Shown: positions 14,022-24,845 of the stretch, one piece after another
Layout: every line of letters starts with the position of its first letter
Numbering within the stretch: position 1 is the first letter of the stretch
From: Cruorifilaria tuberocauda
Taxonomy: Eukaryota; Nematoda; Chromadorea; Rhabditida; Onchocercidae
Length of the DNA: 64,000 bases
Assembly (NCBI GenBank): GCA_013365365.1
Contig: JABVXU010000069.1
Span: forward strand, 123,827-187,826
Reading direction: 5' to 3'
The notes under the pieces: model-generated
Database searches by the model: none
The model's input: only the letters and a program-made list of their open reading frames with translations
What the model was told of the DNA's origin: nothing
Translations under genes and position numbers: made by a program

Positions 14022-17000
14022 TCAAGCTTGTGATTCATTTAACATGCGCTTTACAATTTTTTGCATATCCATAATAGAATCCGCATATGAGGCAACAATG
14101 GATGAGTCGACTTGGGCTTGCTCTTTGAGTAATATAATGTATACTGCCTAAAAGGAATAATTTAATGCTTTAGTATAAGTATCATGAATGATAAAACCGG
14201 AAAGGAATGAATTTTTTATTCAGTTTCATCCTATCATCATGAGAATTGCATCATGCATAAAACTCGAAGGGTAACGGTGTAATGAGATGCAATTCATGAA
14301 GGAAAACTTAATGGTGTTAAAAATGGCTCCATATGCAAAAAAAATGTAACATAACGAAAATAAAATTCCTTTAACTACGTTTACCTTTTCATAATCGTTA
14401 TTAATTTCTGGGATGAGATCATTACTTTTGAGCAATTTATGAACATCAGATAACTGAGTATTTATTGATGTGACACCTTTATTAATCATTGTCCGCACTT
14501 CATGTAACCTATTCAGTACAACATTTTTCCTTTGACTCTGGAAGAGAACAGAAAACAGGAAGAAATCCTAAATTTATCTTAATAGTGTCGGGAAAAAAAC
14601 AGTGCACTTTGAATCTTTTCAACTGAAAAAAAGCACTGTACTTCAAATATTTTGAAATCAAAAGTTTTTTCTGTCAAATGATGCAACTATGAAGAAAATA
14701 ACGGAAGTTTATACTGGTCTGTACTAAAGCAACTATACTGTAATGATTTATAGAAGGGATTTAGAAGTTTGTCAAATGAATTTAATTTATATCACAGCAA
14801 AAAAATTCTGTTTGCTAATGAAAATTGTAACAACTTACCTTTGTAAAATTACTCTTTCTAGTTCCCTGACTAAGTGAAAATGCAAAAATATTATCCAGAA
14901 CCATTTCCAGTAATTTGATAATTAACTGTGCAAATGAAAGGACTTGCAGCACCATGCTGCAGTGCCGTAATGTCAAATGAAAACAAAGTGTACCCGTAGC
15001 AGCATTTGAAGCGGTGACAGCTGGAAGAAAGAGATCAATTTTCATTATGCACCTACACAAAATTATTCATAATATTAGGGACCCAAACTGCGAAATTTAT
15101 AGTTTCTCAGCTAATATTAAATGATAGCTATATTTGAGGTATATTGTGGTCTGACCGAAGAGCAAAGAACTGATTAAGCATAGCTAATGTCAAACATAAA
15201 ACATAAAACCTCCGCACTTCAAAAACTTTTCCCCTTAATCTATACAAATCATAAATAATTATAACTACAACAAACTAATGCATAATTTAGTTGGTTTGAA
15301 CTATTCGTTAGTTTGTTGCAGTTGTAATCAGTAAAAAACCAGAATTCAAAATTTAACCTACCAATAACTAGCTCTTCAACTTCAGCGACATTCGGTAAGC
15401 AGTGAAGCAATTTTTCCTCGTGAGCATTCTCGATAATCTTAAAAAAATATGCATAATTTTTATCACCGAATAAAAAAATAGCACATCTGACAGTTCTACA
15501 ATCTAATAACTTCCGTGCATTAAACATCATATATATATTGATTATTTATATTTATATTATTTTAAATCGCTGCATAAAACGCACTGAAAATCATTAGTAA
15601 AATCATTAGTTATTATCGTTATAAATTACAAGGGTTCAATTATAAGTCTGTGACAGTTCACACGCTCCATCATATGAAAGTCAATTCCTGTTTCATGCGC
15701 AGTTTATAACCAAAATCGATTTATCACTTTCATAATTTAGCTCAAATGAGTATGATTGTCAGTATTCATTTTCAGAAATCATGAACACTAGTTTAAAATT
15801 TAAGAAGAGAAAAAATTGAAAAATTCAATAGGCCGGTAAAATTTCTTAAAACACTAACATTAGACGAAATGATGTACTCCGAACATTCCATCACATTTGA
15901 AGCTGATTTTAATAAAAGCATTAATAAATCTATTTTACGTGTATTTATTAATTCACTTAAATATAATGGCGGTGGAGACTGTAACAAATTGGGCTGAAAT
16001 TACGTTTTCTTGATTAGGAAAGAGCATAATAATAATTGCATACCATATTTTAATGCTAAAAATTTGGCATATTTCAATTAATGTGAAGAAAAAATTTTTT
16101 TAATGGATAATGCTAAGATTTGCGACACCGTTAAGGAAAAAGGGAATGGAATACTGTGAAAAAAGTGAGAACTAATATATAACTTCTCTCTAGGAATTCC
16201 TAAGATTAAATCTTTGCTAAAAAGTTTTAAATAATAATCTTACTAAATAATCATCCTCCTTATACGTTTGCTTGCAATGATCGATGTGTTTCTTAAGCTG
16301 GTCCAGATAAATCGACAGATTCTTTAGAGTACATTTGGAATGACCCACAGATGCTACAGATTTCATTAGCAAATGGCTTAATTTCATTGCATCACACTGG
16401 AAAACATAATCTGTATTTAATATAAAAAAAGCAAAATTTAGAATATTGTATTCAAAATATTATAAAATTCTCAAATTTAATAAATTAAAAAAAATATTCG
16501 ACCTGTTCATGATAAGTACGTTGTTTCATTTCGTTAAGCCTCTGCTGTTCTCTATCAGCATCAAATGATGGTATAATACCGAAATCCCGATTATCCTCAA
16601 GTCCAAGAAAATCTGAAATATCCTAATAATTTTTTTATGGTAACGCTAAAAAATTATCGTTGATTAATGAAATAATTATTTATTTAGTTACTATCGAATC
16701 ATTACAGTATAGTTTTTTCCATTGTTGAATCTATATTTCTCATAAGTACCTTCCCCTCTTATTTTCTTTTTAATTCTCAATCAATTATTCGATTGTTAAT
16801 AAAGCAACTTTTGCAGGCAAAATATTCAACTCCTTTTATAACGTAACATAATATTGTATCTTTTTTAGATTTATAAAAAATTAGTGGAAGGCAGCAATCC
16901 AGCCAGCAAGTGTTACCATTTTTAAAACCATCGTTAGAAAACTCACCAATTGGCTCCTCATCTCCGTACATCGTGTCAACAACAAGCTGAACTTTATCAA

Positions 17001-20000
17001 CTGCAAAACATGCACTCAATGCACGGGTCTGTATATCAACACCTACAGCAATGAACGACTTGCTGATTTTATTCAAGAATTCAACTAGTCGTGGCACTTG
17101 CAAAAAACTACCATTTTTGTAAGCAGTTGTTAAACATTCCGCTACCTATAATCAAAGAAAAAAATCATTGAAAAGTAATAGCCCACGAAACAAACACTGC
17201 CCTCTAATATGAAAGAAATAAAACTTCAGATAGAAAACATTTCACCAATTCCTAGCTTAAGATTACAACAAATTCTAGAGCTTTTATATTTAAATGTTTA
17301 AAGAGTCATTTAAATCTGATTGAATACCAAATTTACAAAAATCCTACACACAGAAACAAACCTCTTTTTCTGTTTGATCGAAAAAAGCAGCAAGTTCCGT
17401 ATAATGAATTATAGCACTATTAAACCTACCATATTGCTCTAAAAGACCATAAACGAGATAGCCTATAATATGACATGATCACATCAGATAGTATTATAAT
17501 CTTCCGGCGTTTAAAAATAGTTTTGCAGTACATCGCTGCCAATTGCCTTATTCTGGATTTTTTTTTGAGAAATACAGTAATAATACTAAGGCAGGAGATA
17601 TAGAGCAGATCAAGAAGGACTTCTTATTTCAAAAAGCAGGATGAAATTATTAACCTAACGTATCTCTTTGAATATATTTTATATCCAAAGCACGCATAAA
17701 CCTTTGCACTTGAGTTGTAACACCAATTGATGAATAAGCTTTGCATAAAATAATAGCACTGATCGGATCTGATGGGTGATTTTTTACGACCCATTCTAGC
17801 AGCAGTATCATCTCATATAATGCATCAGCGTCTCCTAAATTTTGTATTAAAAAAATTAAAAATCAAATTCAGCGAAAGTTGAAATCTTTGATAAAATGAA
17901 CTGTTCAAGATATTTCATTGCGCTTAGTTATTTATTCAAGAAATATGACAAGTTTTGAGTGACTATCAAAATCAGAACTGAAGTAAAAGAGTAGCTGGAC
18001 ATAACACACATTAATATTCAAATTCTTCCGAAATTTCTGCATTTTAAAAATTCTAAAGTAGTATAAGCTAATAGAATGATGATTCTAATTTTATTCTATT
18101 ATTGTGGAAGACAACTAAAACAAAATTTTTTTCATATTCGAAATACTCGTCCATTTTGGATGACAAACGCGTAAGCACTTTTTATTTATATGAGTTTGTC
18201 CGAGCATAAATGAGGATACCGTTATCAGCATATAGGTCCCACAGCAAATTTGCAGCAAGATGAGCATATACAGCTGCAGCAAGATCAGAATCCGAACAAC
18301 AATCGATCATTTTGACCATATAAGTGACAGCTCGTCTTTTTTCAATTGCTGATAGCTTCTCATGAAGTCCTAAACCTCGCTGTAAACGCTGATATACAAT
18401 GTCAGCCCAGTGCACGTTTGTGGTCTATAAACAAAAAACTGAATTTGATTGACATCTTACCAGTTTTCTTTTACTGCTTTCATCAAGTGCTACATAATCT
18501 AAATGGAATACAATTAAGAAACAAAAAGAAATTTTGATGTTGTAAAAGAACTCACTTTCCCTCTGTCTTGATTATGTTCTTCCTTCAACATGTTAATCAA
18601 ATCAGAAACCCTTTGCAAAAAATTATCAACTTCGTCATCCTTTATAAGGAAGAGAAAGGGCTTCAAATCAACATAACAGCATGGTTTATTGTGAAATAAA
18701 CGGATATATTCAAGCAAATATTCATGAGGATCATCTGTAAGTTTCTCTTATGAAAAATACGCTTAAGGAATGAAATATCACCAATTAGAGTTTGACAATT
18801 TCACAAAAACTGTTTAGAAAACTTAATTATCTAAGAGATTTTACTCTTCCATGCACAAGTAACTTACGGAGTTTAAGCGTATCCAATAAACTGCTTGCTA
18901 CAACCTCATTTTCCAGCAATTTTCCGAGTAGTGTTAAACGTGCAAGATATGGCCCACGTAACAGCATTTTATTCAGTGGTTCGGCTACTAGTGACAAAAT
19001 TCGTTCGAGAACTCTATCAAGCAATCTGTAAAATAATTCTACTTCAGTTAATTTGAACGAAATGCTAATTACAAATACTTCTTGAACTTCAGTAATTTGA
19101 AAGACGAATTCTAATGTTCAAATATTTTCGAGTTTAATATCTTCTGCACCTTTTCTTTGCTTCCTCTTCTTTAATAGTCTTCATAGATTCAAATGTTGAA
19201 TCAAACAAAAACGTCCACAGCGACCAATCATCCGGACTGCAAATTAAATTTTAGATGTCTGATAATAGAAAGAAAGACCCATTGTGAGATTTTTTGGGAA
19301 TCATTTTAAAAAATATATCTTTTACAAAGAAATGAAAATTAACTTATTCTTCAACTCATTAATACTGCGGTCAATAACAATCCCATGATCGCCGTGCAGC
19401 TGATATAATCTTAAAATATTGCAGAACAAAAACTGAGCAGGATGTTTTATGTGTCGACGTGCCAAACTGTCCGCTAAAATATAGTTTATTTCAAAAGTTA
19501 AGCAAATGCAACAAACTGATTTTTATCGCCATAGCTGATTACTGTGATAGAAAAATTCTCGAAAAATTTTCCTTGCACCAAAATATGATTTAAAATATCA
19601 GAAACATTTGACAAATAAAGAAAATAAACAAATGGATAAATAAATAAATAGGTAGATAAGTTATACATTTGCATAAATATTATTAGATATTCCTGAGACA
19701 CTTTCTTTAAAAAAATGCTATACCTTCGAGAAAGAGCGCAGCTTTCGCATATTGTCCTGAATTTTCTAGGATAAGCACATATAAGTCACATTCTGAAATT
19801 TGAAGAAATAAAATGCTCTCCAAACTTACATTACTACCACAAATTCGACTCGAGAAAGTTCGAAAAAAACAGATACCAGGTATAAGTCAAACTACGCTAC
19901 TTCAACTTTACGAAAACAAGTTCTGACATTAGAAACGTCGCAACACAAACCAGCCTCAGCTTGTATTAAATTGGATTCGATCATTTTTGCTACCATTTTT

Positions 20001-21325
20001 TCAGCCAACGGATATAGTGTTGACTGAGCCAGATTCTGATCTCCCGTAATTGCCTGCATTTCTTATTAATTTGAATCATTGACACTTCAATGGGAAATAA
20101 ATTATCTTGGTTCTTAATTTTAAATAAGGAAAAACCGATTAGTGGAGGTCGACTATTTGAATGCAAAACATCGGAAAATTCAAGGTTCAAATTATAATGA
20201 TTAAAATAGATAACATAAGACATAACTGTTCATTTAGTAAAGAACTACTTCTATAGTTAAGCAATAAAATAAAATTATTAACCTGCATGACAATACTCAT
20301 AACATTCCAGAAATAATAGGGATTTCGCTGAAATTCTTTATACAATGCTAAAGCTGTTTTCTGTTGTTGCTTGTAATTTCGCACACGAACATAACTCATA
20401 AACAAATGAGTCAAATACTGTTCGTTCTTAGGATAACGAGCACAGATCTTTTCGTATAATAGAGATATTCTTTCAGGCGCATAAGCTTCCTGAAATATAA
20501 AATCCATCAAAACGTATTTTAAAGTGAAAAAAGATGAAACTAACTTGAAATAGATTTGGTTTGGAGAAAGATAAAAATGGACCACAATAACAGTGACAAG
20601 AAATAAGCTTAGCTAAACCTTAAAGCAATGACATAAAGCTTGGAGAGTATTTTCATCAAAATCATCTTTCACTAATTCAACTTCGTTGATCAGTGGCCAT
20701 GCTTCATTTATACGATCGGCACGAATCAAAGCCAGTGCTTTCAAAACCTAAGAAAAAATTATATATGTATATTTACAAAATCAGTGTATGCATAAAAATA
20801 ATTTCCACACATTTCTACACAAAATTTATATTTGGTTAGAAAAATAAATTAGGAAGGAAATATTTAAAACTGTAAAATCATATTTACTTGAAATGATCAC
20901 TAATAGTGAGATAATCACCAGTACTGTGTTTTATGATGAATAGTTAACTTTGGTCACTTTTATTTGACCTAACTGCATTTATAGCCTAATTTACAGTTTG
21001 CTATATAATCAATACCTTAGCACAGTGAGTGGTGGGATGTTTCTTTAAGACTTTATCCGCTTCCTGTATCGCTTTTTTGTTACTGCCTGCGTCAATTGCA
21101 TCTGGATCGTACATATTTACATTTTTATTCAAAAAAAATGTGAAATGACTACATTATGAGATGGAGATTTATAAAAGCGAATAAATTTTTGTTGTGAAAG
21201 TTTTCAAAATTGGGAAATTATTTTAGAAAATTAACATAATTGTGAACTTCTAATTTAAAATTAAGGATACCATAAATTGGTTTGAGTCGTCTTTCTAACA
21301 CAATTTGATCACTACTTTTTGACAT
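14022..21325 (-). CDS. NAA25: NatB auxiliary subunit NAA25 (MDM20)
   Basis: About 20 exons on the minus strand. Exon 1 (21325-21271) encodes MSKSSDQIVLERRLKPIY and exon 2 (21101-21016) continues DAIDAGSNKKAIQEADK, matching the start of animal NAA25. Further landmarks: HLFMSYVRVRNYKQQQKTAL and NPYYFWNVMSIVMQ (20489-20283), the block LLRGPYLARL near 18960, NKPCCYVDLKPF (18734-18556), HWADIVYQRLQRGLG (about 18410), LEDNRDFGIIPSFD near 16600 and the final exon ending at TGA 14024-14022. The protein is a TPR-like helical scaffold that anchors the NAA20 catalytic subunit to the ribosome for acetylation of Met-Asp/Glu/Asn/Gln N-termini. Most junctions keep phase. The junction around 18500-18556 requires a very short intron and a weak donor, so that region is approximate. 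Confidence 0.93.
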
Positions 21326-21526
21326 TTCCCAGATCAAATCCAACAAAAGCTTCCACAGCTACTAAATTCTAAGTAATTGAATTGATCTAAGCCACCTTAA
21401 AACTGAAATCAGACGAATATACAACAGTTGACACTCGTTTCATCTTTGAATTTACCTTTGTGACCAGTTACTTTGACTTCCAGATTTCAGTTAAGTCCAA
21501 GAGTAAAGCCTTTGCTCCAGTCTAAT

Positions 21527-21766
21527 TCAAACTAGAACCGTTCCAAAAGCTTGCCAGATATCTACACAAAAACCGGATCTAGCAACCAATGAACAATTAA
21601 TAAGCATATTGAAGAAATCCTAAAATCCAACTATCATCTTACCAACAACATATGGCACAAGAAGCGGTCCGAGAAACCCCAAACCGAACAGAAATATCTC
21701 AGACCGTCTCCACTTAGCTGCTGTCTCCCATCGAAACACTGCGAAATCCGACCATATAGAAGAGTC
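21527..21766 (-). CDS. Partial small membrane protein upstream of NAA25
   Basis: A 124-nt exon (21766-21643) lies between a strong acceptor (TTTCTTTCGCAG) and a good donor (GTAAGA). It reads DSSIWSDFAVFRWETAAKWR followed by a hydrophobic segment (IFLFGLGFLGPLLVPYVV) that would make one transmembrane helix. A following exon (21561-21527) after TTTTTGTGTAG would add DIWQAFGTVLV and stop. A closer acceptor gives an even shorter tail. Local GC content is higher than in the flanks. The stop is only about 200 nt before the NAA25 ATG on the same strand, an operon-like spacing. I could not find the 5' exon or identify the family; a small mitochondrial inner-membrane subunit would fit, but that is a guess. 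Confidence 0.45.
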
Positions 21767-23363
21767 CTGCGAAAGAAATGGTCCGTTAAATCCGGCGTTT
21801 CAGCTCTTTTTTTGAATTTTTCTTTTTTAAAAAGACTTTGTTTTCGAATTCTCCTTCTGTCACTTTAGTTTTGTTTCTCTCTCAGTTACGTCCCGCTAAA
21901 TTCGGAAGTGAAAAATTCTGAAAAAGAATTGCTGATAGTCACTCCGGTTCATTCCTTTCAAATAATGGCAATATTATTAATAATGAGAAATTTTTTTCTA
22001 CTTTTGTTGCGAGGATCACATTTTATTTCAATACCTTTTTGGTTTCCTTTATCGCGAAATCTCTCTCTCTCTGTTAAATTTCCAAAGTTATCTTGTTCTT
22101 TTTTGTTTTTTTGAGTGTTTTTTTTCCTTTCAATACACATATTTTTGGCTGTTTTTGCACTATATTATATTATCTCATCAGTTTGAATAATAAACTTATC
22201 ATGCGTGTACAGTAAACAATTGGCTTAAGAAACTAGGATAAAGGTCGCGGCACTGCAGTAACTTCAGTAGTACGTGCTTCTTTTGTGTTTAATATTTTCT
22301 GCCTCCGCTTTGTTTTTTAGCTTGAATACGCTATTTACTGAAAGAGCCAATGCTATGCTTCCTGAATCTGTATTCTTAATTACTATGTTTAGTATCTAAT
22401 ATATACATACGTATTTATAGATGAATAAGTTACGAAATGTTTGCATTCATGCTTTTCAAAACTTTTTAAACCGATATTAACTCTGCACAACTATGCAGCA
22501 TTTGTAATATAATTATCGGTCGCATTATTGCTCCAGATTTCATACTAAGAGAGCAGCACTCCGTAACTTGATATTGTTAAAATATTGAAAACAAAAATTT
22601 GAAATTTGAAAAAATTAAAATTTTTTTTCAAAAAAAGATGGTCATAATCACCTTTTGAAACTGTTTAAAGATTCTATTTCAAACAGCAAGAGGTGAAATT
22701 CGTATTAATAAGTGCTGCTACGACTGTCAAAATGGATCAACTGATGCATCTGAGTTGCACTGTTGACCAGTAACGATTCATAAACGAAGTCGTAATGAAG
22801 TAAAGCAGTGATTAATAGATATGGAGTAACAATATAATTTATCGAAATGATTCATTCCACAAATCGCAGATTATTCTTTAATTTATGGAACTAATGTTAT
22901 GTATGTCCAAGTATTGTTTCTCGATGCCAAATAGAATTTCAGGAAATTAAAATCTAGCTTCACAGTTAAACAGTTCAAAAGTGTAGTATTTTAAAAGATG
23001 AATGGAATTTTTTGCTATTGCCTTATATCCTTCATGCAGTCCTGATGCTGTTTAACCGCCAGTACACAGCATTCCACTTGTTCTATTGAAAGATGATTTA
23101 AAGCGACAGTTTACTGAGAAAAGTGAATGAGTGGATCGTCAACTATTTGATGCGAAATAATTTATTTGATAAGATCATGATGCGTTTTTCCCTTTCTTGT
23201 CTTTATGATATAAAAATTAATTTCTTACAGATATGTTCTACAAGATAACAGGTAAGAAAGGAATTTTTGAGTTCGTTTGTTTACGGTGCCATTTGGGAAT
23301 CACTGCTTTTGCATACTAATTTAGATAATCGTGTTTGAATGGACTGTTTGGGTAACGGTGGCC
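21767..23363. other. Gap between NAA25 region and tRNA-Pro
   Basis: Mostly AT-rich. A Lys/Arg/Asn-rich minus ORF at 22140-21958 ends near a donor-like AAG-GTATTG, but its composition is low-complexity and I do not call it. The missing 5' exon of the membrane protein at 21527-21766 may lie here. Nothing else is recognised. Confidence 0.4.
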
Positions 23364-23435
23364 GGCTGGGTGGTCTAGTGGTATGATTCTCACTTAGGGT
23401 GCGAGAGGTCCCGGGATCAATCCCCGGCTCAGCCC
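23364..23435 (+). tRNA. tRNA-Pro (AGG), variant or degenerate
   Basis: A cloverleaf can be drawn: acceptor stem GGCTGGG with CTCAGCC (one G-T pair), anticodon loop TTAGGGT with anticodon AGG at 23396-23398, and T-stem CCGGG with CCCGG. The body closely matches eukaryotic tRNA-Pro (GTCTAGTGGTATGATTCTC, GGGTGCGAGAGGTC). Two features are unusual. The anticodon stem CTCAC/GCGAG has an A-C mismatch where G-C is standard. The T-loop reads ATCAATC, with the usual T54 changed to A. It may be a functional divergent copy or a tRNA pseudogene. Confidence 0.8.
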
Positions 23436-23916
23436 TCGCTTTGCAGAAGTTTTCTTATTGATCTGCTTTCTGAAATCTTGATTTATCTAAATTATCACTG
23501 ACTTATCTTGAGGTTTTTTTTAATTTTATTGGTAGGAAATCTCATGTAATTTGGTAATTTCATCAATTTCAAGTTACAATTTTTAGGTTCTTCAGGAAAA
23601 AATTTTCCCATAACTCTTATGTCCATTAACTGTGATGTAATAAAGTCTGTAACAACTGTCCTGTATACAATAAATAAACTGGCCTGTATCAATGACCTGT
23701 ATCAAGCGCATTATTTTGACTAAATAACACATAAGAAATTACTAGCATTAGTAAAATTTGTCGAAAGTCTGTCTTTATTTAGATCCCTTTGATACTTGCC
23801 AGCTTGCTTGTCACTGATACACTTGTACTTTCACATCTTTGCTTCGTCGTGCCTTTCCCCTAATCTGAATCGTTGCTCTTTTACTCATATATGATATGAT
23901 CTGAAGTGCGTCGAGT
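23436..23916. other. Spacer between the two tRNA genes
   Basis: Nearly 0.5 kb of AT-rich sequence with no coding or RNA signal that I can see. A short minus ORF at 23692-23495 has no splice context. Confidence 0.4.
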
Positions 23917-23988
23917 GCCTCATTGGCTCAGTGGCAGAGCGTCTGTCTTGTAAACAGAAGGCCGCTGGTTCGATCCCAGCATGAGGCA
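23917..23988 (+). tRNA. tRNA-Thr (TGT)
   Basis: A complete 72-nt cloverleaf: acceptor stem GCCTCAT with ATGAGGC, D-arm with TGGCTCAGTGGCAGAGC, anticodon stem TCTGT/ACAGA around the loop CTTGTAA (anticodon TGT), T-arm GCTGG-TTCGATC-CCAGC, and discriminator A. The internal A and B box promoter sequences are intact (TGGCTCAGTGG, GGTTCGATCC). It decodes ACA threonine codons. Confidence 0.93.
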
Positions 23989-24845
23989 TGTGTGGGTCAC
24001 ATACGTACTTCACTGTTGTTTGTGGATTGCGCTGTCCTTTTCCGTCTTGACTTTAATTTCAGCCATCTTTAGCTGTTATCCTACCAAAAGGTTATAAAAG
24101 CCGTACAAGTTTGTGGTAATGAACAAATGACTTCATTGTTCACTATTGAACGTCAACCGATAATTACTTCATCATTAATTTCGGTAGCGTGTCTTCCGAA
24201 GGAATAGTAATAAGACGAAACGGGAAAAAATTCTTTTTTGTTTGGTCTTAGTTTTTAAGTAAGTCATTTTCAATTATTTTCACTAATCTGATAACAGTTT
24301 TTATCCCTGAGAACTCCAAAATTTAAATATATCACATTGGAAGATCGAATAAGAAATGAACGGGATTCGACTTTTCTTTTCAAGATCAGTTAACCCATTA
24401 AATAATTTCAAAGAAAAAATTCCACTCTTCATTCTATACGCGGAGTAAGCTTATTATCGCATACGTCAAAAAAAGAGCTACACGTTTTACATATAATTTG
24501 ATTAACAGTAAAGGAAAAGAAATCTGTTATAAAATTAAATCTATATAAGTGGTAATAGTAGTATATCTGTATGTGAATATTCGCGACATGAAACTTTTAA
24601 ATCAATCCTGAGAGCTTTTGCACAATGACTTTTTCTTCACATCTTAATCATTTATCTATGGAACTATTTTACTAAAATCAAACAAATTTATTTTAACACG
24701 TCAAGCACAAACATGGGTTAAAAGATTACTCTTTTTAAACTTAATTTATTGCTGATAACCAAATACCGTAGTAGCATATGTAAGCAAATTAAAAATCGGC
24801 AATTTTAAAATTTGATAACAAGATTTAGCAAATCCAAAACAAAAA
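23989..24845. other. Gap between tRNA-Thr and TRMT6 3' end
   Basis: AT-rich, with no recognised exon, repeat or RNA gene. It should include the TRMT6 3' UTR (minus strand). Confidence 0.4.

Noticed and set aside
21958..22140. Lys/Arg/Asn-rich minus ORF
   Set aside because: Poly-A and AG-repeat-derived composition; not convincing as the missing 5' exon of the membrane protein.
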